Shown piece by piece: positions 45,746 through 53,443 of a stretch of DNA of 64,000 bases; position 1 is the first letter of the stretch, and the number at the start of each line of letters is the position of its first letter. The stretch is from Gammaproteobacteria bacterium (GTDB lineage: Bacteria > Pseudomonadota > Gammaproteobacteria > Ga0077536). Below the pieces are notes generated by a model. It saw only the letters and a list, made by a program, of their open reading frames with translations. It searched no databases and had not been told where the DNA came from. The translations under genes were made by a program, and so were the position numbers. The stretch lies in assembly GCA_016209015.1 (NCBI GenBank), contig JACQWY010000019.1, forward strand, positions 62,001-126,000, given 5' to 3'.

Positions 45746-46129
45746 TTAAAGCTGGATGAGCGCTATTTGCGATTTTTCGATCGTCTCGGTCGCTGTATAT
45801 CCTAGGGACGGAAATGCGGGTCGCGTTGCCGGGGTTACGTCGTGCGATTCCTCTACGCGAACGTCTAGCCACGGGAAGCAGTCTGTTATGTCCTTAACAA
45901 GCTCTTCTACGGTACGCGGGCTCGATTCGTCATAGAACGTAATCCCATCCCCTTCCGGAAAGAGGCTCGCCCAGTATCCACGAAGTCTCAGTTGTGTCAG
46001 AGACTCTCGAATCAGGACGTCGAATCCAGTCGTTTCGAATGGGCTCCACAGCAGGTTTCCGGTGTAGGGCGCATTCGGCGGCTTCAATCGGGAAATAACT
46101 TTCTGCACGGCGTTACCCAAGTCACCCAA
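45746..46129 (-). CDS. Hypothetical cassette protein, first gene
   Basis: 127 residues if started at TTG 46129; TTG 46120 or GTG 46108 are equally possible. Features: KVISRLKPPNAPYTGNLLWSPFETTGFDVLIRESLTQLRLRGYWASLFPEGDGITFYDE, RTVEELVKDITDCFPWLDVRVEE. Mixed alpha/beta, soluble, family not recognised. The start region overlaps the attC core, a common arrangement for the first gene of a cassette. Confidence 0.6.
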   Translation of the reverse strand: MGDLGNAVQKVISRLKPPNAPYTGNLLWSPFETTGFDVLIRESLTQLRLRGYWASLFPEGDGITFYDESSPRTVEELVKDITDCFPWLDVRVEESHDVTPATRPAFPSLGYTATETIEKSQIALIQL

Positions 46130-46183
46130 CGTACGAAATCAGCGGGCCGCCGTAGGCGGGTCCGCTGCATTGACAGGTTAGGC
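46124..46183 (-). other. attC site
   Basis: ACCCAAC at 46124-46130, ACGAAATCAGCGGGCCGCC, GTAGGCGGGTCCGCTGCATT and GTTAGGC at 46177-46183. Confidence 0.85.
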
Positions 46184-46200
46184 TTGACGGAAGCTAGCAT

Positions 46201-46572
46201 TCAAAATGCTTTGTCTGCGTTCGGCTCAAGGCCCAACGAGAGCACCCAGTCTTTGAGCCGTCCATAGTCATATATCAAGCCTTCTAGTTCGCTGTCTGCA
46301 ACTCTAATTCTCTGCGGGGAGCATTGTTCGGAAAGGCAGCCCGCTTCGGCGCAGCTGTGATATTTCGCGCTCTCTGCAGATATCTCTTCGGCAAAGTAAT
46401 GATCAGGATCCTCGAAGTAATGGTAGTGCTCAGTATCGTCCGCGTCTTCGGGATAGATGTTGGTTCCGATGTATATGAGTGTCTCAATTACAGGGATCGG
46501 CAGCTTGCGTAGATAGTAGGCGCAAGAAAAATATGCTCGGCCGACGATGAGATTTGGCTTTGTCGGTACCAT
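46201..46572 (-). CDS. Hypothetical cassette protein
   Basis: 123 residues, acidic, no known family. KPNLIVGRAYFSCAYYLRKLPIPVIETLIYIGTNIYPEDADDTEHYHYFEDPDHYFAEEISAESAKYHSCAEAGCLSEQC and a C-terminal LEGLIYDYGRLKDWVLSLG. Four cysteines and several histidines could bind metal. Start ATG 46572 lies eight bases after the attC core, ideal for expression from a cassette promoter. Confidence 0.7.
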   Translation of the reverse strand: MVPTKPNLIVGRAYFSCAYYLRKLPIPVIETLIYIGTNIYPEDADDTEHYHYFEDPDHYFAEEISAESAKYHSCAEAGCLSEQCSPQRIRVADSELEGLIYDYGRLKDWVLSLGLEPNADKAF

Positions 46573-46580
46573 CTCTTCAA

Positions 46581-46709
46581 GCCTAACGTTCGAGTTAACC
46601 GGACCGCTACGGCAAGCGTTGTAAGCCCGGACTGAGATGATGCACCATGTGCCTCAGGCCGGGCTTACAACGCTTGCCGTAGCGGGTCCGGTTGAACGAG
46701 TGGTTAGGC
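46581..46709 (-). other. Long attC site, first in the array
   Basis: 129 bases. GCCTAAC (46581) and GTTAGGC (46703) cores, inner GAGTTAACC/GGTTGAACG boxes, and arms of about 33 bases (46597-46630 and 46659-46693) complementary except for one unpaired base in GGGTCCGG. Loop of about 28 bases. Confidence 0.92.
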
Positions 46710-46710
46710 G

Positions 46711-47268
46711 TCACTGTTTGCGTGCCCTTGCTTTGGACTCTTCGATCTTGCGTACTTCCGAGATCACGGAGTGACCCGCGTAGAAGAGTTCAGACATTCT
46801 GTCTTTGCCTTCGCCAAGTAGTTGCTCTTCGGCTGAGTAGGTCAAGATTCCGCCGACCGTGAGTAGATAGAAACAAACCTTCCCTGCGGAAGGCAAGGGC
46901 GTGGCCGAAGTAGGACTGGCTAGACGTTGGAGGCGCGCGGCAACGATCAACATCTTCTCAGCTTCAGTGCGCACGGCATCGTGTTGGCCGCCACCGATGA
47001 CGCCACCACCGCTCGAGAAATACAAGCTGGTACTTCCATCAGCGAGCGCGACGAGACTGTAGGTAGTCCCATCCTCCAGCCCTGTTTCCATCAATACGCC
47101 CCAGGGGCGGTCGGCATAGACTGCTGAGGACAACCCCAAGTCAATCGGCTTCACGGCCAGCGCCTTGGTCCTCAGTTCGGTCATCAAGGACGCAGGAGGT
47201 GCCTTCGGCGCCTGTGCCGTCGCACCGAACCCGATGGCAGCGAGCATTGTTGCGAGGATGCGCTTCAT
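46711..47268 (-). CDS. Secreted hypothetical protein, first cassette
   Basis: 185 residues. Signal peptide MKRILATMLAAIGFGATAQA, then a soluble alpha/beta protein: LMTELRTKALAVKPIDLGLS, WGVLMETGLEDGTTYSLVALADGSTSLYFSSGGGVIGGGQHDAVRTEAEKMLIVAARL, GKVCFYLLTVGGILTYSAEEQLLGEGKDRMSELFYAGHSVISEVRKIEE. Family not recognised. Nearest gene to attI, hence the most recently acquired cassette and the one best placed for expression. Confidence 0.75.
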   Translation of the reverse strand: MKRILATMLAAIGFGATAQAPKAPPASLMTELRTKALAVKPIDLGLSSAVYADRPWGVLMETGLEDGTTYSLVALADGSTSLYFSSGGGVIGGGQHDAVRTEAEKMLIVAARLQRLASPTSATPLPSAGKVCFYLLTVGGILTYSAEEQLLGEGKDRMSELFYAGHSVISEVRKIEESKARARKQ

Positions 47269-47282
47269 GTGCGTGTGGTGAC

Positions 47283-47350
47283 GCCTAACCTTTAATGGTC
47301 TTCCTAAAACCGCTCTCAGGAATTTTCCTAAGAGACGAAATCCTTTTGGG
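47283..47350 (-). other. attI recombination site
   Basis: GCCTAAC at 47283-47289 (GTTAGGC on the array strand) marks the junction between the first cassette and the intI leader. AT-rich leader with TTCCTAA repeated (47311, 47335) may be integrase-binding sites. The right limit is a guess. Confidence 0.6.
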
Positions 47351-47452
47351 CTTTTAGGATAGGATATTCGGGCAACTCCCGAAGCGTCAAAAGGTTACAT
47401 GGATGGTAACCGGCTTTCGGGCCCTTCTTCACCGGGCATGGAGGCTCGCTTC

Positions 47453-48433
47453 ATGAATCAAACTCGTCTGCTCGATCGCGTGCGTGAGGCGCTGCGGGTG
47501 CGTCATTACTCCTTGCGGACGGAGGAGACGTATCTGCAGTGGATCAGGCGCTTCATACTTTTCAACGACAAGCGGCATCCTGATGAGATGGGGGAAGAGG
47601 AGGTTCGGAATTTTCTGAGTCACCTGGCGGTGGTCGGCAAGGTCGCGGCGTCGACTCAGAATCAGGCACTGTCGGCACTGCTCTTCCTCTACGGCAAGGT
47701 CCTCGATCGCGAGCTCGATTGGCTGCAGGGCATGACTCGGGCGAAGCAGCCGAAGCGGCTGCCGGTGGTGTTGACGCGCGAGGAGGTCGCACGCTTGTTC
47801 GCGGAGATGAGCGGGACGAATGCGCTCGTCGCGTCGCTGCTCTACGGCACCGGAATGCGCGTGATGGAGGGTGTGCGGCTGCGGGTGAAGGACGTCGACT
47901 TCGCGTACCGGGTCATCACCGTACGCGAGGGCAAGGGCAACAAGGATCGCAGCGTGCCGTTGCCGGAGGCCATCGTCGCGCCCTTGCAGGCGCAGCTCGC
48001 GCGGGTGCGTGCGCTTCACAACGCGGATTTGGAGCTCGGCTTCGGCTCCGTCTATCTGCCGCACGCCCTCGAGCGGAAGTATCCGAGCGCGAATCGCGAA
48101 TGGGGCTGGCAGTACGTGTTTCCCGCGACGAAGCGCAGCGTCGATCCGCTCACGGACGTCGTGCAGCGCCATCATTGGAGCGAGCAGCGCGTGCAGCGTG
48201 CATTGCGGCGCGCCGCGCAACTCTCCTTCATCACGAAGCGGATCAGCCTGCACGTGTTGCGTCACAGCTTCGCGACGCACCTGCTCGAAGCGGGCTACGA
48301 CATCCGCACGATCCAGGAGCTGCTCGGCCACAGCGACGTCACGACGACGATGATTTACACGCACGTTGCGGGGCGCGGCGCGGCCGGCGTGCGCAGCCCG
48401 CTCGATGGTCTGGCGGGCACACGAAAGGACTAG
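47453..48433 (+). CDS. intI: Integron integrase IntI
   Basis: 326-residue tyrosine recombinase. N-terminal SAM-like domain from LRVRHYSLRTEETYLQWIRRFI. Catalytic set: Arg in YGTGMRVMEGVRLRVKDVDF, Lys in REGKGNKDRSVPLP, HxxR in LHVLRHSFATHLLEAGYD, His in LLGHSDVTTT and the nucleophile Tyr in MIYTHV. The IntI-specific insertion between the Lys and HxxR boxes is present (ALERKYPSANREWGWQYVF), separating it from XerC/D. Start ATG 47453 has GGAGG eight bases upstream. All catalytic residues are intact, so the integron may be active. Confidence 0.95.
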   Translation: MNQTRLLDRVREALRVRHYSLRTEETYLQWIRRFILFNDKRHPDEMGEEEVRNFLSHLAVVGKVAASTQNQALSALLFLYGKVLDRELDWLQGMTRAKQPKRLPVVLTREEVARLFAEMSGTNALVASLLYGTGMRVMEGVRLRVKDVDFAYRVITVREGKGNKDRSVPLPEAIVAPLQAQLARVRALHNADLELGFGSVYLPHALERKYPSANREWGWQYVFPATKRSVDPLTDVVQRHHWSEQRVQRALRRAAQLSFITKRISLHVLRHSFATHLLEAGYDIRTIQELLGHSDVTTTMIYTHVAGRGAAGVRSPLDGLAGTRKD

Positions 48434-48515
48434 CGGGCGCTTCCTCCGACCAGCGCACGGCGGGGCTGGCCGCTCACGGCCGCGTCTTCCATCGCGGTTG
48501 GCCGTGACCGCATGA

Positions 48516-48545
48516 CAGCCCGCGCCCGTCGCCGGGCGTGGGCTG
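48516..48545 (+). terminator. Hairpin after intI
   Basis: CAGCCCGCGCCCG / CGGGCGTGGGCTG with a four-base loop, followed by CCGTGCTTTCTC. Stable stem but a poor T-tract; possible terminator between intI and the convergent DUF4253 gene. Confidence 0.4.
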
Positions 48546-48605
48546 CCGTGCTTTCTCACGCGATGCCGGCGCGGGCATCACGCCGCATGCCTCAGGCCCG
48601 CGCGC

Positions 48606-49343
48606 TCAATACCACCAGAAATACCAGGAGCGCGCATTCAGCAGCGCCACCGCGAGATTCTCTTCGTTGCCGGCCCATTCGTGAACGACGTCGGGGCAGT
48701 AGGCGAGCTGCTCGTGCGCGAGCTCGAGCGCGGCCTCGAGCGTCGTCGGCGGGCACGCCACGGAGAACTCGAGCGCGTCGACTGTAACGGCCGTCGCCAC
48801 CGCGCCGTAGCGCTCGTACCAGTGCTTCGCGAAGGCGACGTGCACTTCCGGCGTCGGCGTCTCGTCGCAGCCGCCGGGCCAGACGCGGGCCAGCACCTCC
48901 CAGGGCACCCCGATCGGCACGAGGCCGATCACCACTTCGGGCTTCGGGATGCGGCTGCGCGGTTCGCAGGCGAGGCTCAAGGGCTCGGGTACGTGCGGGA
49001 CGTCTCCGTCGCGGTGGGAGATCTCGAAACATTCCGGCGCTTCGTGCTCGCGTCGAAGCACCCACTCGGCGACCTGCGTCGCGAGGCCGCGGCGCCGGCA
49101 TTCGGCGTAGTCGAGGTCCGCGGCCGCGATACATTCCAGCGTCGCGGCGAGCTCGTCCCGGTCGCCGAAGACGACGGGCACGATGTCGCGGCGGCGTGCG
49201 CGCAGCGCGCGCAGGGTCTCGAACGCGTCGGCGCCGGGGAGCGTCAGGATTTCGAACGGCGCGTCGGCGGTGTCGCGCGTGCGCTGCTCGTTCACGGGAT
49301 GATGGGGCCTGCCGTCCGGCAGGAACTTCGATGGATTGACCAT
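48606..49343 (-). CDS. DUF4253-family protein
   Basis: 245 residues: VPVVFGDRDELAATLECIAAADLDYAECRRRG, WEVLARVWPGGCDETPTPEVHVAFAKHWYERYGAVATAVTVDALEFSVACPPTTLEAALELAHEQLAYCPDVV, ending NARSWYFWWY. The 'HWYexYGA' and terminal 'WYFWW' are DUF4253 hallmarks. Function unknown. Very strong GGAGGAG before ATG 49343. Confidence 0.85.
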   Translation of the reverse strand: MVNPSKFLPDGRPHHPVNEQRTRDTADAPFEILTLPGADAFETLRALRARRRDIVPVVFGDRDELAATLECIAAADLDYAECRRRGLATQVAEWVLRREHEAPECFEISHRDGDVPHVPEPLSLACEPRSRIPKPEVVIGLVPIGVPWEVLARVWPGGCDETPTPEVHVAFAKHWYERYGAVATAVTVDALEFSVACPPTTLEAALELAHEQLAYCPDVVHEWAGNEENLAVALLNARSWYFWWY

Positions 49344-49504
49344 GGTTCTCCTCCTTGAGAATCGCCGCGTGCGCGGCCGGGGTCGTCATGTGCGAGACAC
49401 GGATCCGCCGTCCTGGCTCACCGTGCGTGGCGATCTTCGCGCCTCGCGCCCGCCGGCGCAATACCGGCCGGCATGCGCTCCGCTGATCCGGCGTTTCGGG
49501 AAGA

Positions 49505-49537
49505 CGCGATCGATGCGCCTCCAGCGTCGGCACATCC
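49505..49537 (+). repeat. Single copy of the dispersed CGATCGATGCGCC motif
   Basis: GCGATCGATGCGCCTCCAGC then GTCGGCACATCCC. Lone copy without the internal hairpin region, between the DUF4253 gene and the alpha/beta hydrolase. Confidence 0.75.
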
Positions 49538-49615
49538 CACAGGGCCGCGCCCACGGGAAGGGGCGAGCGGAAATGCGCCGCGAGCGCAGTGGCCGCGGCG
49601 CCGTCCGTCAAGCCG

Positions 49616-50503
49616 TCACAAGCCCGCGATGAATGCGTCGATCTCCTTCGCAACCTGCAGGCGCCCGCTGCCCGTCATGATCGAATAGTGGTTCGTGTCC
49701 GGGATGTCGATGTGGCGGAGGTTCGCGAGCTTCGCGCATTTCCCGGCGACGGCGGCGGGCGGCATCAGCGGTTGCGGCTGGTTCAGGATGCCGCGCGGCG
49801 CGGTGAGCAGGATCATCGGGAGATCGACGCCGTCGATCAGCGTGACGATCTCGGGTTCCTGCAGATCGGAGGCGTCGGCGGCGACGGCCTCGGCGTTCAC
49901 GCGCGACCGCATGTGCGGTGCTTCGCCGACGAGATCGTAGGCGACGTAGGACTCGACGTAGGTGTTCCAGGCGCCCTCGTCCTGGAACGCGGGATGCTTG
50001 CGCCAGAAGTCGGCATAGGCTTCGGCGCTCTCGAAGCGCATCTCGAGGCGCGCGAGCGCGGGGCCGAGCACGCCTTTGATCACCTGCTCCTTGCTCACGC
50101 CTTCGCGCGGCGGCAGCGCGATGCCGCCGTCGACGAGGACGAGGCCGCGCAGCCGGCCCGGTGCGAGCAGCGCGAGCTCGAGCGCGATGTAAGCGCCGAG
50201 CGAATGGCCGGCGCAGACGCACTGTTCGATACCGTAGTGATCGAGCACGGCGAGGAGATCCGCGGCGTGCACTTTCAAACCGTAGGGCGGCGGCAGGCCG
50301 TTGCTCGCGCCGCGGCCGCGCAGGTCGGGCGCGAGGACGGTGTAGCCGCCCTCGAGATTGTCGACGACCGGCGGCCAGGCGCAATGCGAGGCGGTGATGC
50401 CGTGGACGGCGAGGATCGCGTTCCTGTCGTCACCGGGCCAGCGGGCGAGCGTGTAGTCGCCGCCCGGAACGGGGACGGTCTCGATGAGTTGCGGTTTCTT
50501 CAT
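49616..50503 (-). CDS. Alpha/beta hydrolase
   Basis: 295 residues, classical alpha/beta fold. Oxyanion region AVHGITASHCAW, nucleophile elbow CAGHSLGAYIALELALLAPGR with Ser at about 99, LVLVDGGIALP, catalytic Asp probably in VDLPMILLTAPRG and His in IPDTNHYSIMTGSGR. Resembles epoxide-hydrolase/haloperoxidase-like members, substrate unknown. Start ATG 50503. Confidence 0.9.
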   Translation of the reverse strand: MKKPQLIETVPVPGGDYTLARWPGDDRNAILAVHGITASHCAWPPVVDNLEGGYTVLAPDLRGRGASNGLPPPYGLKVHAADLLAVLDHYGIEQCVCAGHSLGAYIALELALLAPGRLRGLVLVDGGIALPPREGVSKEQVIKGVLGPALARLEMRFESAEAYADFWRKHPAFQDEGAWNTYVESYVAYDLVGEAPHMRSRVNAEAVAADASDLQEPEIVTLIDGVDLPMILLTAPRGILNQPQPLMPPAAVAGKCAKLANLRHIDIPDTNHYSIMTGSGRLQVAKEIDAFIAGL

Positions 50504-50593
50504 GGCGGTTCCGTGGGGCGTTTGGGGTGGAGGAATTTTAACTCAGAAGGATGTTGGACGTTGGAGCGCGGTGGGGGCTGGTCGGTTGTATTT

Positions 50594-50915
50594 CGCGAAC
50601 GATGCGCGTCCTGCGTCGGCACATCCTAAGGCCGCTACTTCGCCGTCGTCCCGGCGCAGGATCCCTCCCGGCGAAGGCCGGGACCGGGACCCAGGCATTG
50701 CGCCACGGCAGTTGCGATCAACCTCGCGTCCTTGCTTCTGAAGCAACCGATGGGGCGGGTGTTCGCTGCGTCGATTCGCGAGGTTCGACGGCTGCGCCGA
50801 GGGTCGGCGACAGGGTCCCGGCCTGCGCCGGGACGACGACGTGGAGGATGCTTCTGCGCATGGGCCGAGGCTCAGCATTGCGCGATCGATGCGCCTCCAG
50901 CGTCGGCACATCTCA
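50594..50915. repeat. Dispersed repeat element, complete copy
   Basis: Flanked by two direct copies of the motif (50594-50628 and 50880-50913). Between them CCGTCGTCCCGGCGCAGG and GGTCCCGGCCTGCGCCGGGA then CGACGACG form long inverted arms. Interior blocks GCAACCGATG, CGATTCGCGAGGTTCGACGG and CGCCGAGGGTCGGCGAC recur in the copy at 57915. No protein-coding character. Confidence 0.85.
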
Positions 50916-50960
50916 TACGGCCCTCGACGGGCAGAAAGCCGGGGGGACGACTCCGTCGAA

Positions 50961-51431
50961 TCAGAACACTCCGGCTTCGAGCCCCGCCGCGAGTGTCGTG
51001 CCGAGCGCTTCGCAGGCCTCGAAGTGCCAGGGCTGCAGCTCGCCGGCGGCGATCACCGGCTCGCAGACGAGCTTCCAGCGCAGGCCGGCGACGATGCGTT
51101 CGACGCTCAGCAGCGCGCCACGTCCGTCGTTGCCGGCGCGGATGAACAAACCATACGGCAGGCCCTGCGTGTGTTCGAGGCAGGGGTAATAGACGTGATC
51201 GAAGAAGTATTTCATCGCGCCCGACATGTAGCCGAAGTTCTCGGGCGTGCCGAGCAGGATGCCTTGCGATGCGAGCACATCCTCCGGTGTCGCGAGCAGC
51301 GCGCTCTTCGTCACGACGTCGAGATGGCTGATGGCGGGATCGCGCGCGCCGCGCTCGACGGCTTCGAGCAGACGCTGCGTATTGCCGGTCTGCGTGTGAT
51401 AGACGATGAGCAGACGTTTCGGTGATGCCAT
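50961..51431 (-). CDS. Flavodoxin-family protein
   Basis: 156 residues. FMN phosphate-binding loop is LLIVYHTQTGNTQRLLEAVERGA at the N-terminus. The second flavin loop is ILLGTPENFGYMSGAMKYFFDHVYYPCLEHTQGLPYGLFIRAGNDGRGALLSVERIVAGL, as in NADPH-dependent FMN reductase/WrbA-like small flavodoxins. Probably an electron carrier or quinone reductase. Start ATG 51431. Confidence 0.88.
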   Translation of the reverse strand: MASPKRLLIVYHTQTGNTQRLLEAVERGARDPAISHLDVVTKSALLATPEDVLASQGILLGTPENFGYMSGAMKYFFDHVYYPCLEHTQGLPYGLFIRAGNDGRGALLSVERIVAGLRWKLVCEPVIAAGELQPWHFEACEALGTTLAAGLEAGVF

Positions 51432-51518
51432 GGGCTCCAGTCTACGCGCTCGGCGGCGCGGACGGGACTGGATCGGGCCCCCTCGCCCGGTGCGCAGCGC
51501 GCGCCGGGGCGGGGTCGA

Positions 51519-51881
51519 TCAGCCGGCGAGCGTCTCGTCCGTGGCGCGCAGGCTGCGGGCGACGGTGCGGACGAGCATCAGCGCGAAGGCCGGTGCGTGC
51601 TGCACTATCGCGCTGAATTTCTTCTCGTCGACGGGCGCGACGCGGCTCACGGCTTTCGCCACCGCGTTCGAATTGCGCGGGCGGCCGTCGACGAGCGCCA
51701 TCTCGCCGAAGATCTCGCCCGGCGCGACGCGCCAGAACTCGATGCCGCGCGAATCGAGGCGGACCTCGCCGTCGAGCAGCACGTAGAGACAATCGGCCGG
51801 CGCGCCCTCGGCGAAGATCACTTCACCGGGCTGGTAGGTCTTGACGTCGGCAGCATGGGGAAAGAGGTAATTGAGGTTCAT
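51519..51881 (-). CDS. Small cyclic-nucleotide-binding-domain protein
   Basis: 120 residues, essentially one cNMP-binding domain: VKTYQPGEVIFAEGAPADCLYVLLDGEVRLDSRG, FWRVAPGEIFGEMALVDGRPRNSNAVAKAVSRVAPVDEKKFSAIVQ. The phosphate-binding cassette FGEMALVDGRPRNSNAVA has Arg and Asn in place. No output domain, so it may be a ligand sink or a subunit. Start ATG 51881, where the fold begins; an upstream in-frame codon adds a basic extension. Confidence 0.85.
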   Translation of the reverse strand: MNLNYLFPHAADVKTYQPGEVIFAEGAPADCLYVLLDGEVRLDSRGIEFWRVAPGEIFGEMALVDGRPRNSNAVAKAVSRVAPVDEKKFSAIVQHAPAFALMLVRTVARSLRATDETLAG

Positions 51882-52051
51882 GGGCTCGGTCTCGCGTGGT
51901 CGTCGAGGCCGTTTAGCGGGCACGGCGCGGGCTTCCTTTAGGCCATACCCGACAAGGCCGGGGCCTCGTCACGGCGCCGTCAGCGAACGTTCCCGGGCCT
52001 GTCATGCCGGCCGCGCAGAATCGCCGGCAACGAAACCTCGAGAGGTGTGCC

Positions 52052-52267
52052 ATGACTCATCCCGACGCCCGCGATCCCGGTGCGCTGCTGAGCCGCGAAG
52101 CGAATGCGCTGTGCGGCATCTTCCAGTTCGCGCGCGAACGTCAGTATCCGGAAACCGTGCTCCGCCAGATCAGGACGCTCCTCGATCAGCGCCTGCTCGC
52201 GCTCGCGAGCGAAGCGCGCGTGGCTCAGCGCCGGGCGGTCGCGGACAGGACGTCGAGCGCGGCGTAG
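52052..52267 (+). CDS. Small hypothetical protein
   Basis: 71 residues, helical: REANALCGIFQFARERQYPETVLRQIRTLLDQRLLALASEARVAQRRA. AGAGG lies about nine bases before ATG 52052. Convergent with the kinase gene, overlapping its 3' end by 43 bases. No family recognised; coding is plausible because of the ribosome site and codon pattern. Confidence 0.5.
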   Translation: MTHPDARDPGALLSREANALCGIFQFARERQYPETVLRQIRTLLDQRLLALASEARVAQRRAVADRTSSAA

Positions 52268-52824
52268 ACCGTCGCCGTGAGCGCGGCCCGCGCGTAAGGG
52301 GAATCCTCGAGCGCACCGGTGTCGAGCGCGAGGAGCCGCGCCTGCATCGCGAGCGGCTCCTGCCGCGCGTTCGCATGCAGCTCGCGCTGTTCGGCGAGGA
52401 GCGCCGCGTCGTCATGGCCGGGATGGCGAACGCCCTCGGCCATGCGCCGCTCGAAGCGTGCGTGCAGGATCGCGGGCTCGGCGCGGCAGTGGACCTGCAG
52501 CGCGTGCGCGCCGGTCGCGGCAATGAGCTCGTCGAGCGTGGTCGCGGCCCCGGCGTCGAAGTTGCCTTCGAGCACGACGGAGATCCCGGCCCCGAGATGG
52601 CGGCGCGCGAGCGCGAACATCACGGCATACGCGGCGCCGCTCAGCGCCTTCGACCAGGCGCGGTCGCGCACCCCGAGCGTCGCGAACAGCGGCTCCTTGA
52701 TCTCGTCCTTCGCGAGCAGCGGCCACGCCCGGCGCGTCGCGACGGCGCGCGCGAGCGTCGACTTGCCGGCGCCCGACCAGCCGGTGAAGACGATGAGCAG
52801 CGGCGGCTCAGTGGGGGAGCTCAT
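52225..52824 (-). CDS. P-loop kinase (zeta-toxin/AAA_33-like)
   Basis: 199 residues. Walker A is VFTGWSGAGKSTLARAVA, near the N-terminus, followed by WPLLAKDEIKEPLF. The segment ISVVLEGNFDAG and the Arg-rich HARFERRMAEGVRHPGHDD fit the lid of small-molecule or zeta-toxin-like kinases. Substrate unknown, no antitoxin present, so a metabolic kinase is more likely than a toxin. Start ATG 52824 is 17 bases inside the upstream gene. Confidence 0.8.
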   Translation of the reverse strand: MSSPTEPPLLIVFTGWSGAGKSTLARAVATRRAWPLLAKDEIKEPLFATLGVRDRAWSKALSGAAYAVMFALARRHLGAGISVVLEGNFDAGAATTLDELIAATGAHALQVHCRAEPAILHARFERRMAEGVRHPGHDDAALLAEQRELHANARQEPLAMQARLLALDTGALEDSPYARAALTATVYAALDVLSATARR

Positions 52825-53170
52825 CGATCCGCGCGCTGATGAAGTCGTAGAGCGCGGACGGCAATTCCGCGCGCACGCCGAAGACGAGCGCCGCGATCGC
52901 CGCCCGGTTCGCCGCGCCGTCCGGCACGAGCAGCGGCGAACGGTTGCGCGCCGGATCGCTCTCGCCGCCGTCGACGGCGTGATGCGTGAAGCCTTCCGTC
53001 TCGCTCCAGTCGAGCGCGCATTCGACGCCGAGCTCGTAGCAGAGCTGGAAGCGCCGCACGCGCCCCGCGGCGTCCTGCCAGACGTAGATGTCGAGATGCG
53101 GCGCCGCGAACCAGCGCCGCACGAGGCCGTCGCCGGTGTCCCGCCCTTCGCCGATTTCGTGGAGGCTCAC
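52808..53170 (-). CDS. Hypothetical protein upstream of the P-loop kinase
   Basis: 120 residues, GTG start 53170: VRRWFAAPHLDIYVWQDAAGRVRRFQLCYELGVECALDWSETEGFTHHAVDGGESDPARNRSPLLVPDGAANRAAIAALVFGVRAELPSALYDFISARIDEL. Beta-rich N-terminal half, helical end. Family not recognised. Its 17-base overlap with the kinase suggests a functional pair. Confidence 0.7.
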   Translation of the reverse strand: MSLHEIGEGRDTGDGLVRRWFAAPHLDIYVWQDAAGRVRRFQLCYELGVECALDWSETEGFTHHAVDGGESDPARNRSPLLVPDGAANRAAIAALVFGVRAELPSALYDFISARIDELPH

Positions 53171-53272
53171 GGTGATCGTCCCTGGTGCGGAGAGGCGGAG
53201 GTGCGTGTCGTGGGGCCGTGTTCGCTCATCTCAGCATTACCTTTCGTAGGTCCGGCAGGCCCGGTAGGTCCG

Positions 53273-53416
53273 GTAGGTCCGATTAGCCGCAGGCGTAATC
53301 GGACGTTCGCTCCCCGGCCCACCACCGCTCCGTGCAGTGGAGGCATGCCCCGGTGATACGTCACGCCCGGCTCGCGGCGGCGAGCGTCCGATTACGCTAT
53401 CGCTAATCGGACCTAC
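53273..53416. repeat. 144-bp inverted-end element, copy 1
   Basis: Perfect 15-bp ends GTAGGTCCGATTAGC / GCTAATCGGACCTAC, with a second inverted pair CGTAATCGGACG / CGTCCGATTACG just inside. Near-identical to copy 2, 27 bases away. No reading frame. Confidence 0.9.
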
Positions 53417-53443
53417 GAAGACCCGCGCGCCTGCCTGCCATTC

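Larger units (their letters stand above)
38472..48433. mobile_element. Chromosomal integron: intI, attI and leftward cassette array
   Basis: The integrase at 47453-48433 is followed leftward by a core site at 47283 and about 14 cassettes ending with an attC at 38472-38537. Cassette genes are mostly short, unrelated in codon use, of lower GC than the flanks, and separated by imperfect palindromes bounded by RYYYAAC and GTTRRRY. Most lie on the minus strand and read away from intI, as expected from a promoter near attI. Toxin-antitoxin pairs and unknown proteins dominate. Confidence 0.92.

Noticed and set aside
52225-52824. Zeta-type toxin
   Set aside because: Walker A and lid fit many small-molecule kinases and no epsilon-like antitoxin is next to it.
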